NCBI RefSeq assembly: GCF_014640075.1
Contig: NZ_BMGG01000003.1
Span: forward strand, 183,026 to 247,025
DNA length: 64,000 nt
Direction: 5' to 3'
Source: Chelatococcus reniformis
Lineage (GTDB): Bacteria > Pseudomonadota > Alphaproteobacteria > Rhizobiales > Beijerinckiaceae
The first letter of the stretch is position 1. Every line of letters begins with the position of its first letter. Positions 56,805 through 64,000 of this stretch are shown piece by piece. The notes under the pieces were generated by a model. That model was not told the origin of the DNA, ran no database searches, and worked only from the letters and a program-made list of their open reading frames with translations. The translations under genes and the position numbers were made by a program.

Positions 56805-57216
56805 GGGCTGGCTGCTGTCCACGCGCCCCGGTCCGGGGCCTGCGACCCGCGCGGGATGCGGCATCTCAGAGCGCAACGACAGGTTCCTCCGCATCAGCCG
56901 CCTCGCGATCCCGGGCGCCGACTGCACGATCGTCCGGCCTACGGGCCCGGTTCACCCTGCTGGCGTGGCCATCGTCGCCTTCTTCATGAGCACGACGCCG
57001 CGAGCTTCGCACTCGTTCCACGGGCTTGTGGCCTTTCTGTGCCTCGACAGGGCTGCTCGCCACGGTGCGCGCACCGCCGCGCGTGCCCTCGCGCACGTCG
57101 CCGCGGTGAGCCGCGGCTCTCCACGTGCCGTTCGGCACAGCGGCGGACGCGGCCGCATCCGAATGTCTCCGGCACGGGCGACCGATCTTGCAAGCACACG
57201 CCCGACCGAGGAGCCG
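56805..57216. other. Gene-free interval
   Basis: About 410 bases between two small genes. Overlapping frames exist on both strands (for example 56866-57384 minus) but they are Arg-rich and unsupported. No repeat or hairpin stands out. Confidence 0.4.
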
Positions 57217-57426
57217 ATGATGGAGATGACGGACTTGAATGAATTCGTTGCACCTGACACAGCGACGGCCGCCATAGTGGATGCGATCGTCAAGGTGACC
57301 GACACGACGGGCCGTGTCGATCAGGCTGTATTCGCCAACCTGCTCAGCCAATGTGAGACGTTGAATGAATTTCAGCTTCTGCAAGCGGCAAGCTCCCTCC
57401 TGCAGTCAGCAATTGGGGCGAGTTAG
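57217..57426 (+). CDS. Small acidic helical protein, unknown
   Basis: The 69-residue product, MMEMTDLNEFVAPDTATAAI then VDAIVKVTDTTGRVDQAVFA and LLQAASSLLQSAIGAS, starts at an ATG with GAGGAG upstream (a second ATG follows at 57220). It is predicted all-helical and soluble, with one Cys. No family recognised. Its composition differs from the Arg-rich shadow frames around it, which favours a real gene. A strong hairpin follows 8 bases after the stop. Confidence 0.5.
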   Translation: MMEMTDLNEFVAPDTATAAIVDAIVKVTDTTGRVDQAVFANLLSQCETLNEFQLLQAASSLLQSAIGAS

Positions 57427-57433
57427 AGCCTTT

Positions 57434-57461
57434 CGCCATTGGATGACATCGCCCAATGGCG
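57434..57461 (+). terminator. Hairpin after the small acidic gene
   Basis: CGCCATTGG and CCAATGGCG form a 9-bp stem around a 10-base loop, beginning 8 bases after the stop. The surroundings (TTAGAGCCTTTCG before, GGAAATGCTC after) look like a diverged TAGAGC-type repeat, so the element may be repeat-derived. Confidence 0.5.
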
Positions 57462-57800
57462 CGGAAATGCTCGTCATCCTTTGAGCCTGGAGCATTGCTG
57501 TTGCACTCGAGCGGATCCGCCCAAGCGCAGCGTGCGCCCCGCTACGGGGCTTACCCATGAGGACCGATGCCGAGGACCAGCACGGCGCGGCGGCGAACGC
57601 CGCTCCGGCAGCCTTCCCGATCGGACGCGCCTCGTCCGCTCGGGAACGCGGCCGTCGCGCTGCTGCAACTGACAGGCGCATATTGACATATTCATTTCGC
57701 TTTTGTTCTTTTTTGATCCCCGTATGGACCAAGCACCTACAACCTGGCCATTGTGAAGCCGGGCGTCGACGGGCCTTTGGTCATGAGCCCGGGCAAAGCA
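57462..57800. other. Gene-free interval
   Basis: About 340 bases. It includes an AT-rich stretch near 57680-57720 with no clear promoter. No gene seen. Confidence 0.4.
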
Positions 57801-58325
57801 TCACACCCGCTCGCGTCCTCCCCCGTGGCCGCGGAGTAGGTCCTTTATGGCGTCAACGTCGCTCTGCCGCACCCGGAGCGGGACCAGCAGGAGCGCGACG
57901 AGTCCACCGATGATCCAGCCCAATGGCAGCGCCAGCAGCGTCGCCCACCACGGGAGCAGCGTCCCGAGGTAGCCCCCTGCGACGACCACGCCAATCCCGC
58001 CGAACAGGCAACCGCGCCGGCGGTGATCGACGAGGACCTGCGCCTCGCAAGCCTCCCTTAAGGGCGCATCGAAGACAGCCTCTGCGCCCGTCCGGCGGTT
58101 GCGTATGCTGCCAAGCGTCGATCCCTGTCGGTATTCCACCCTGATGTAGCAGAGATCGAGCTGGTCGCCTGGCCGGGCTGCGAAGGAAGGGTCGACCGTA
58201 CAGCGCTCAACCCACCGATCTTGTGCTTCGGCAAGCCGCACCTCGAGGCTCAGCCCCTCGCCGCTGAGGTCCGCGCGCTCGACGACGCCGGCAACCCGAA
58301 CGACCTGAACGTCGATTACCGCCAT
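57801..58325 (-). CDS. Unknown membrane protein with N-terminal soluble domain
   Basis: The 174-residue protein has an N-terminal domain of about 100 residues, probably beta-rich (DVQVVRVAGVVERADLSGEG, LDLCYIRVEYRQGSTLGSIR). Two close transmembrane helices follow (GGIGVVVAGGYLGTLLPWWA and GWIIGGLVALLLVPL), then a basic C-terminal tail. No family recognised. The ATG at 58325 is the first Met of the frame; composition is consistent with a real gene. It is not clearly linked to its neighbours. Confidence 0.6.
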   Translation of the reverse strand: MAVIDVQVVRVAGVVERADLSGEGLSLEVRLAEAQDRWVERCTVDPSFAARPGDQLDLCYIRVEYRQGSTLGSIRNRRTGAEAVFDAPLREACEAQVLVDHRRRGCLFGGIGVVVAGGYLGTLLPWWATLLALPLGWIIGGLVALLLVPLRVRQSDVDAIKDLLRGHGGGRERV

Positions 58326-58531
58326 GTCCCCGCGGCCGCGGAAACGGTCAGAGCATCTCGCGATCAGACATCATTAGCTGATCGCGAAGTGTTACAATCT
58401 TTAAATTCGGGCTGTTTGTGCCCGTCGGGCGATGCCACACGATCGCGCTGTCGGCCGGCGCAGCCGAGGTCAACCTGCGAGGCAGCGCAACCGCACTCCC
58501 CGCTGCCCGCGCTCCACTCGCCTGACCCAGG

Positions 58532-59302
58532 CTATCGGCTGACATCGAGTTGCTCGGCCAGCAGCGCCACCTCCGTGCGGTTCCTGGCGTTGAGCTTACG
58601 CATGATGGTCCGCACATGCACCTTCACGGTGCTCTCGCTCATCGCCAGCTCGTACGCGATCACTTTGTTTGGCAGGCCCTTGCGCATGGCTCGGGCCACG
58701 TCGAGCTGGCGGGGCGACAGCAGCGAAGCCAGCTCCAAAGCGGGACGTGCGCGCTCGCCGCCGCCCGCCATCGCCGTCAGAGTGCTCGCCGGGATGAAGC
58801 TGCCGCCGGCGCGCACGAGGTCCATGACCTTGACGGCCATATCTAGACCCATGCTCGCCGGGACGAAGGCGCGCGCCCCGCTGCTCATGACGTGAGCGAC
58901 GAAATCGGCGCTCTCGTGATCCGACATGACGGCGATGGGCGGCGGCTCGGGCAGCTGCTGCACCTGCCGCATACGGTCGCTGAACACGCCGTCCGACTCC
59001 GGCCGCATGGAGGGCGCCGACATCCAGAGGATGAGCAGAGAGGTCCTGCGCGCGACGCCGCTCTGCGCCCAGGCGGGCACGCTTTCGAACGCCTGGAATT
59101 CATGACTAGGCTCGGCGGCTTGCAGCGACGCCAGGACGCACTCGCGGAAGAACGTCCTGTCCTCGATCACGACGGTGCACGCCTCGCCCGAGGAGGCGGG
59201 CACGAGCGAGGGCATGGCGCCCACGGCCGGCTCGGCATCCCTCCACGCGCCGGAGCCAGGAGATCGGCTCGCATGGTCCCCTGCAACAGCTTCGCTATCC
59301 AA
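58532..59302 (-). CDS. LuxR-type regulator with degenerate receiver domain, copy 1
   Basis: The C-terminal HTH is classic NarL/FixJ: LLSPRQLDVARAMRKGLPNK, then AMSESTVKVHVRTIMRKLNA. The N-terminal 150 residues align to a receiver (VVIEDRTFFRECVLASLQAA, MSDHESADFVAHVMSSGARA). But the phospho-acceptor position reads LLILWMSAPS, with Trp instead of Asp, and the conserved Lys is replaced (FVPAS). It therefore cannot be a normal phosphorelay regulator. The TTG at 59302 with GAGGGA upstream is chosen because homology to the paralog at 61963 begins there. The gene faces away from the Hint-domain gene. Confidence 0.8.
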   Translation of the reverse strand: MDSEAVAGDHASRSPGSGAWRDAEPAVGAMPSLVPASSGEACTVVIEDRTFFRECVLASLQAAEPSHEFQAFESVPAWAQSGVARRTSLLILWMSAPSMRPESDGVFSDRMRQVQQLPEPPPIAVMSDHESADFVAHVMSSGARAFVPASMGLDMAVKVMDLVRAGGSFIPASTLTAMAGGGERARPALELASLLSPRQLDVARAMRKGLPNKVIAYELAMSESTVKVHVRTIMRKLNARNRTEVALLAEQLDVSR

Positions 59303-60463
59303 GTCAGTTCCCTCGTCGCACCGCGCGTCGGTCCCGCCCACCGCAGTCAGCTCAACTAGAGCTTCGTCCCCACCACGCCCGGTCAGCAAAGCTGATTGCG
59401 GCCGTCCGAGCTGGAGCATGGCTTAAACGCGTCGGTCTGGCGCCTGTTCCGGTGAACCAGCCGGCTTCTAACGGCTCCGCCGCGACGCGAACCGATGATA
59501 TCCATCTGCAGTCATCGAGCGGGAGACGTCGCACGGCTGGGGCCCGCTTGAGTCGAAGCCGCAGGCCACACGCAGTGTCCGTCAAAGCCGCAGGACGTCG
59601 ATGCCCCCTGCCGAACGCAGCTACCCGGCCAGGCGACAAGCCATGACCGTGTGCAAACTCGAATTCGCGCGATGCTGTTTCGCGCCAAACCGCTCTAGGT
59701 CGAACGATTTATCATCTAGGTCGATAGCCCTCACCCACTTCGCCTGTCCACCAATCCATGGTTGAAGTCAGGCTCCCCGTCTATAATTAAGCGACTTATG
59801 GCTGAGGTCGTCAAGAGGGCCGCGCGCCAGCGCCATGCCACTACGCTCCTCCAGCCCGTGGCAGACCAAGCGGCGCGCCCGGGGGCTTCGTCAGCGGATC
59901 GCATCGGCGGACGCCGCGAGGCGCTTCCGGCCCTGCATTGCGGCAGCCGTCACCTCAAGAAATCGCCAGCACCCGGGCAGACCCAAGACGCTGTCGGGAT
60001 CCGAGGATGAGAACTCGATGATCGGGTGAAACGCCGCCTCGGGGACATCGCCTTCCGGGCTCGCAGGGACCGTCAATCGACGTCCCCCCCGCCCCAGACG
60101 GCGAGTTCACCGCCCCATGCGGATGACCCTCCCCGATCGCCGAGCGGGTCCAGAAGGAAGAACATACCCCGAAATGGGTAGATTTCTACACCCAATTGGG
60201 GCGAAGCCGTCTCGCGACACAAAGACTAACGTATGTGCTCTGCGCTTATCATTTGATCAGAAGCGCGCGAGCAGCAGGTGAGCCGAGTTCAATGCGATAG
60301 CCCGGCCGCGCATCGATCGATCAAATCTACGACATAGTCACTTTGGTCGACGGAAACATATCCTACTAGCACCTATTGGCTACGAACGCACGCCGGCAAG
60401 CGCGCGTATTGTGTCTATCGATTTTTTCAGTTGACCTAAACCAATAAAGGGGAGCAATTCCTG
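59303..60463. other. Gene-free interval upstream of the Hint-domain gene
   Basis: About 1.16 kb without a defensible gene; short frames (for example 59762-60010) have no support. Two AT-richer islands (59650-59800 and 60160-60460) stand out. The second ends in AATAAAGGGGAGCAATTCCTG, the ribosome site of the Hint gene. The promoters of both divergent genes lie here. Such a long regulatory gap is unusual for this compact window. Confidence 0.5.
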
Positions 60464-61360
60464 ATGGCGACTTATCAAACTGGCTGGGTTACTGCGGGCA
60501 TTTACAATCCGATCACGCACATATTCGATCCATTCAGTGTATCGGTTCCTGTGAAATTCACAGCGACAGGAGGAGAGGCAACGACCTTTACGCCCGGCGA
60601 TATCCTTTGCTTGAACGGGCCCGGTCCGTTTGATTTCAAAGGCTGCTTCGTCGGCTCGGTTGCCGACGGCATCATTCTCGCCGGCCCCTACGGGATCGCG
60701 TTTCTGTTCAGCACCGCCGACTCGAGTGGCGCGCCGCTTTCGGTCGACATCACGGATCCGTTCGTCGTCTGTTTCCTGGCGGGGACGCTGATCGCGACGC
60801 CTGCGGGCGAGCGCCGGGTGGAGGATCTTGCCGCCGGCGACCTGGTGCTGACCGCCGCGGGCGAGAGCCGGCCGGTGCTGTGGATCGGTCGGCAGTCGGT
60901 CGCGGCGCTGTTTGCCGAGCCGCTGCGCAGCTACCCGATCCGCATCGCCGCCGGCGCGCTCGACGAGGCCGTCCCCGTGCGCGATCTCTACGTCTCGCCG
61001 GATCACGGGCTGCTGGTCGATGGCGTGCTGGTTCAGGCCGGCGCGCTGGTCAACGGCACCACCATCAGCCGCGTGAACGAGCCGGCGCCGCACTTCGTCT
61101 ATTATCACATCGAGCTTGAGGACCATGCGCTGGTGCTGGCCGATGGGGCGGTGGCGGAGACCTTCGTCGACAACGTCACCCGCCGCCGCTTCGACAACTG
61201 GGCCGAATACGAGGCGCTGTTCGGCGAGCGCGAGGCGCACATCGCCGAGCTGGAGCTGCCACGGGTGAAGGCGGCGCGCCAGTTGCCCCGGGCCATCCGT
61301 GAGCGGCTGACGGCGCGCGCCGACGCACTCGGCGTCGCCGTCGAGAAGGCGGCAGCGTAG
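60464..61360 (+). CDS. Hint-domain (Hedgehog/intein, Hint_2-like) protein, complete copy
   Basis: Residues 1-100 form a beta-rich N-terminal domain without known relatives (YQTGWVTAGIYNPITHIFDP; AGPYGIAFLF). From C103 the Hint module runs: CFLAGTLIATPAGERRVEDL, AAGDLVLTAAGESRPVLWIG, then VSPDHGLLVDGVLV with H181, and YYHIELEDHALVLADGAVAE. This follows PF13403 (Hint_2). Cys103 could act as the nucleophile of a self-cleavage, as in Hedgehog or intein modules, but the final Asn/His of splicing inteins is not evident. The C-terminal 60 residues are charged helix. There is no signal peptide. Strong GGGGAG ribosome site. Confidence 0.85.
   Translation: MATYQTGWVTAGIYNPITHIFDPFSVSVPVKFTATGGEATTFTPGDILCLNGPGPFDFKGCFVGSVADGIILAGPYGIAFLFSTADSSGAPLSVDITDPFVVCFLAGTLIATPAGERRVEDLAAGDLVLTAAGESRPVLWIGRQSVAALFAEPLRSYPIRIAAGALDEAVPVRDLYVSPDHGLLVDGVLVQAGALVNGTTISRVNEPAPHFVYYHIELEDHALVLADGAVAETFVDNVTRRRFDNWAEYEALFGEREAHIAELELPRVKAARQLPRAIRERLTARADALGVAVEKAAA
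60790..61360 (+). repeat. Long repeat arm 1: Hint module duplicated in inverted orientation
   Basis: This 571-bp stretch matches the reverse complement of 63433-64000 with about 14 differences plus one codon gap, roughly 97-98% identical by eye. A central block of more than 200 bases (about 61092-61301) is identical. The match runs to the window edge, so the true repeat may be longer. Confidence 0.9.
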
Positions 61361-61375
61361 CCGGAGACCGGCGAC

Positions 61376-61396
61376 GGCCGGGCCGAAGGCCCGGCC
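61376..61396 (+). terminator. Hairpin after the Hint gene
   Basis: GGCCGGGCC-GAA-GGCCCGGCC, a 9-bp perfect stem with a 3-base loop, begins 15 bases after the stop. It is the first of three consecutive hairpins. Confidence 0.6.
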
Positions 61397-61435
61397 ACGA
61401 CTTCGCGTATGGGCCCATCCTGGACCCGGAGGGGG

Positions 61436-61466
61436 CCTGCGTCGACGCGAAGCGAAACGACGCAGG
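61436..61466 (+). other. Second hairpin of the tandem
   Basis: CCTGCGTCG and CGACGCAGG pair perfectly around a 13-base loop. No gene in between; function unknown. Confidence 0.5.
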
Positions 61467-61469
61467 ACT

Positions 61470-61505
61470 GTGTCCCGGCCGGGTTATGGCTTCCGGCCGG
61501 GACAC
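61470..61505 (+). other. Third hairpin of the tandem, 13 bp
   Basis: GTGTCCCGGCCGG and CCGGCCGGGACAC form a perfect 13-bp stem with a 10-base loop, 3 bases after the second hairpin. The stretch 61361-61749 otherwise contains no gene. Confidence 0.55.
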
Positions 61506-61749
61506 GCTCGCGCTTTCAGGAACGGGGGCATCCCTGGCGATCTGGATTGATCCGGGCGGAACACGCAACCGGACGGCGACCATGTGCATCACCGTCCGAA
61601 CGCAGGAAAGAGACCCGGTTTCAAACTTGTCGACCGGATAACATCAATATCTGCGAACGAGTATCAAGATAGTCGCGCTCTGGAAAATGCCGATCAGTTG
61701 CCAAAAATACGACCGGCTAGTCCAGGTGATTCGATATCGCGACATCCAC

Positions 61750-61852
61750 TAGAGCATTTCCGCGTTTCTTCGAAACGCCGAAGTGCTCTATCTGTTTGAT
61801 TCATCGCGTTTTCTTCACGCGGACCGGCGTCCACTTCGCTCGAAACGCTCTA
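61750..61852 (+). repeat. TAGAGC-type palindromic repeat, copy C
   Basis: Opens TAGAGCATTTCCGCG and ends in TCGAAACGCTCTAG, closely matching copies A and D in the same orientation. It lies just downstream (minus-strand sense) of the second LuxR-type gene. Confidence 0.85.
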
Positions 61853-61962
61853 GATCATTTCTATCCGGCCAAATGAAATCACCATACCAGACAAACACGC
61901 TCTAAACCGTTGGATGTGATGCGCTTTCCCGGTCGGGCGGCTCCGCCCGATCGGAACGCGCT

Positions 61963-62739
61963 TCAAGTCGACGGTGCCGAGTCGAGGTGCTGCGTGAGCA
62001 GAGCGACTTCCGTGCGGTTCCTGGCCTTCAGCTTGCGCATGATGGTCCGTACGTGAACCTTGACGGTGCTCTCGCACATGGCCAGCTCGTAGGCGATCAG
62101 CTTGTTCGGCAAGCCCTTGCGCATGGCGCGCGCGACCGCAAGCTGCCGCGGCGACAGCAGCTTGGCCAGCTCCGAAGCCCGCGGTGCCGCGTCAACCGCG
62201 GTCGCCACCGCCGACAATGTGCTGGCCGGAATGAACGTGCCGCCGGCCCGTACCAGGTCGAGAACCTTCACGGTCATGTCGATGCCCATGCTCGCCGGCA
62301 GGAAGGCGCGCACGCCGCTGCTCATGATATCGGCGATGCAATCGGCCCTCTCGTGATCGGACATCACCGCGACGGGGGGCGGTGCCGGCAGTTCGAGGAC
62401 CTGCTGCAAGCGGTCGTTGAACATGCTGTCGGGCTCGGTGGCCGCAGACGGGGCGGACATCCAGAGGATCAGCAGCGATGTGCGGGTCGCCTCGTTGCTC
62501 TTCGCCCACTCGGCTACGCTCTCGAAAGCGTGGAAATCATGGTCGGGGTCGGCAGCCCGAAGCGACGCCAGGACACACTCGCGGAAAAAGGTCCGGTTCT
62601 CGATCAGGACCGTGCTTGGCCTGTTCACCGCCTGCAGCGAGATGCGGGGCAAGCCCGACACGGCCCGAGGCATGTCGTCCTGCTGGTCAGAACGGCTTGA
62701 TCTCCAGCGATAGTCGCTTGCCAAGGCTTCGGTCCCCAA
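61963..62739 (-). CDS. LuxR-type regulator with degenerate receiver domain, copy 2
   Basis: The 258-residue product is a clear paralog of the one at 58532, sharing VLIENRTFFRECVLASLRAA, LLILWMSAPSA and the whole HTH (LLSPRQLAVARAMRKGLPNK, STVKVHVRTIMRKLKARNRT). As in copy 1, the phospho-acceptor Asp is replaced by Trp and the conserved Lys is missing (FLPAS). I take the TTG at 62739 with GGGGACGAAG upstream, parallel to the TTG chosen for copy 1; an ATG at 62673 is the alternative. It lies between the two inverted Hint modules. Confidence 0.8.
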   Translation of the reverse strand: MGTEALASDYRWRSSRSDQQDDMPRAVSGLPRISLQAVNRPSTVLIENRTFFRECVLASLRAADPDHDFHAFESVAEWAKSNEATRTSLLILWMSAPSAATEPDSMFNDRLQQVLELPAPPPVAVMSDHERADCIADIMSSGVRAFLPASMGIDMTVKVLDLVRAGGTFIPASTLSAVATAVDAAPRASELAKLLSPRQLAVARAMRKGLPNKLIAYELAMCESTVKVHVRTIMRKLKARNRTEVALLTQHLDSAPST

Positions 62740-62794
62740 CTTCGTCCCCTGTTTGAACTGAGCGCCGGCAGACGGCGCAGAGTTGACTTGCGAC

Positions 62795-62819
62795 GCCGCG
62801 GGCGTGCTGCGCCCGCGGC
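62795..62819. other. 10-bp hairpin upstream of the second LuxR-type gene
   Basis: GCCGCGGGCG-TGCTG-CGCCCGCGGC is a perfect stem 56 bases before the start codon on the minus strand. It could be a leader structure, or the transcript end of something else. Around it, 62740-63432 holds no gene that I can support. Confidence 0.45.
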
Positions 62820-63079
62820 AAAGCCGACCTGATGACCTCTGTGACGGAACTGTGTCGTTTCGACGGCGTATCGAACCAACGACCTAATTGTGCCGCCCCG
62901 CCTCAGAGCACCGCGCCGCACTGCACTGAACACAAGACTCGTCAGCTTGGCCTCGTTTGCCAGCTACGGGCCAGAGCAGCGTTCCGATGCAAGCGAATCT
63001 GCGGCCGGATGACGCGGCCTCGGCCGCATGCGATGGCCCGCGCAGCACACCCGGCGGCACGCCTGGTCCGCCCTTGGTC

Positions 63080-63183
63080 TAGAGCATTTCCACGTTTCTC
63101 CGAATCGCCGAAATGCTCTATCTCTTTGATTTATCGCGTTTCATTCACGCGAACCGGCGTCCACTTCGCTCAAAAACGCACTA
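63080..63183 (+). repeat. TAGAGC-type palindromic repeat, copy D
   Basis: Opens TAGAGCATTTCCACG and ends in TCAAAAACGCACTAG. It has the same internal palindromes as copies A-C, with about 10 differences from copy A by eye. Confidence 0.85.
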
Positions 63184-63432
63184 GAAGGCCATCCGATTGC
63201 GCCGCGCTACGGCCGGCGCATTGCAGCCCGTGGCCAGCCGTGCGCGACGAGGGCAAGTTCGACGTCAGGAACCGGACCGATATCGCGCTGTTGACGCGGG
63301 GCTTGCAAGCTGTCGCGTTCGAGTGTCCTTCTTGGTCCGGCCGGCCCTGGCGAGAGACGACTGCCGAGCGGCGACGGTGGTCGACGCCCCGCCCGCGGGT
63401 AGCCGATGGTCCGGCGGGCCGGTCGGCCTCCC

Positions 63433-64000
63433 CTACGCGGCCTTTTCGACGGCGCCGCCGAGCGCACCGGCGCGCGCCGTCAGCCGCTCGCGGATGGCCC
63501 GGGGCAACTGGCGCGCCGCCTTCACCCGTGGCAGCTCCAGCTCGGCGATGTGCGCCTCGCGCTCGCCGAACAGCGCCTCGTATTCGGCCCAGTTGTCGAA
63601 GCGGCGGCGGGTGACGTTGTCGACGAAGGTCTCCGCCACCGCCCCATCGGCCAGCACCAGCGCATGGTCCTCAAGCTCGATGTGATAATGGACGAAGTGC
63701 GGCGCCGGCTCGTTCACGCGGGTGATGGTGGTGCCGTTGACCAGCGCGGCGGCCTGCACCAGCACGCCATCGACCAGCAGCCCGTGATCCGGCGAGACGT
63801 AGAGATCGCGCACCGGGACGGCCTCGTCGAGCGCGCCGGCGGCGATGCGGATGGGGTAGCTGCGCAGCGGCTCGGCAAACAGCGCCGCGACCGACCGCCG
63901 ACCGATCCACAGCACCGGCCGGCTCTCGCCCGCGGCGGTCAGCACCAGGTCGCCGGCGGCAAGATCCTCCACCCGGCGCTCGCCCGCAGGCGTCGCGATC
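63433..64000 (-). CDS. Hint-domain protein, second copy, start outside window
   Basis: The frame is open to the right edge, so the N-terminus with the catalytic Cys position lies outside. The visible 188 residues run from IATPAGERRVEDL to the stop and match the first copy almost residue for residue. Differences include Q/R and G/A near the middle, S/T in GTTIS, Y/H in FVYYH, and one missing Ala at the end. Because the N-terminal domain is unseen, it is not known whether this copy has the same partner domain. It converges toward the second LuxR-type gene's upstream region. Confidence 0.85.
   Translation of the reverse strand, partial: IATPAGERRVEDLAAGDLVLTAAGESRPVLWIGRRSVAALFAEPLRSYPIRIAAGALDEAVPVRDLYVSPDHGLLVDGVLVQAAALVNGTTITRVNEPAPHFVHYHIELEDHALVLADGAVAETFVDNVTRRRFDNWAEYEALFGEREAHIAELELPRVKAARQLPRAIRERLTARAGALGGAVEKAA
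63433..64000 (-). repeat. Long repeat arm 2: Hint module
   Basis: Inverted counterpart of 60790-61360. The two arms are separated by about 2.07 kb containing the second LuxR-type gene and two TAGAGC repeats. Confidence 0.9.

Noticed and set aside
60380..61240. A 286-codon open frame on the minus strand opposite the Hint gene
   Set aside because: Antisense shadow; the same shadow effect appears opposite the second copy, and it has no domain.
61750..63183. The TAGAGC elements as CRISPR repeats
   Set aside because: Only single copies of about 100 bp far apart, with no regular spacing or spacers and no cas genes.

Overview
The window is GC-rich and almost fully packed with genes. Gene content and style point to a free-living alphaproteobacterium, most likely of the Hyphomicrobiales (Rhizobiales). 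The evidence is rpsU next to a CspA-type gene, a LysR-linked glycolate oxidase/malate synthase cluster, several TetR-controlled catabolic or efflux units, CUT1 and Liv-type uptake proteins, and dispersed repeats of about 100 bp beginning TAGAGCATTTC, which I associate with that order. The genus cannot be named from the sequence. No tRNA, rRNA, CRISPR array, transposase or phage gene was seen.

Layout. 0-7.2 kb: the end of a serine hydrolase, a Ca2+/H+ antiporter, an OmpR/EnvZ-like two-component pair, an lpxD-like acyltransferase and an SGNH hydrolase. 7.2-13.6 kb: a sulfate-ester cluster with a TetR regulator divergent from arylsulfatase, MFS carrier and metallo-beta-lactamase-fold alkylsulfatase. 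13.7-21.4 kb: glcDEFB plus a GlcG-like gene in one tight operon on the minus strand, with a divergent LysR regulator. 21.5-30.8 kb: an MDR reductase, a DUF1993 protein, an SDR, an RND efflux pump with its own divergent TetR gene, and a glyoxalase-fold protein with a divergent TetR gene. 31.5-39.7 kb: a LuxR-type regulator, a ketopantoate reductase-like protein, a small Cys-rich exported protein, an M29 aminopeptidase, an EamA exporter, and a TetR / haloalkane dehalogenase / unknown / DUF1993 unit. 39.8-44.3 kb: a complete CUT1 sugar ABC transporter. 45-51.8 kb: rpsU, csp, an O-methyltransferase, an orphan Liv-type binding protein, an AraC/GyrI regulator with a DUF1801 gene, and an old yellow enzyme. 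52-55.5 kb: an adenylate cyclase with an N-terminal CxxC pair, and a luciferase-like monooxygenase / serine hydrolase operon. 55.5-64 kb: gene-poor, with small exported or unknown proteins and then a duplicated module of two LuxR-type regulators with degenerate receiver domains and two Hint-domain (PF13403-like) proteins.

The most unusual region is 58.5-64 kb. Two Hint modules of about 570 bp, roughly 97-98% identical by eye, lie in inverted orientation and flank one of the paralogous regulators. In both regulators the receiver positions for the phospho-acceptor Asp and the conserved Lys are replaced. The geometry would allow an invertible or gene-converting cassette, but this is inference.

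Two families of intergenic repeats recur. One is a hairpin-forming REP-like unit (GATGGTCGGG-TCAAG-CCCGACCATC type), usually paired as an inverted duplex and in one case supplying a stop codon. The other is a palindromic element of about 100 bp with four full copies. Several long perfect hairpins mark operon ends, generally without a T-tract.
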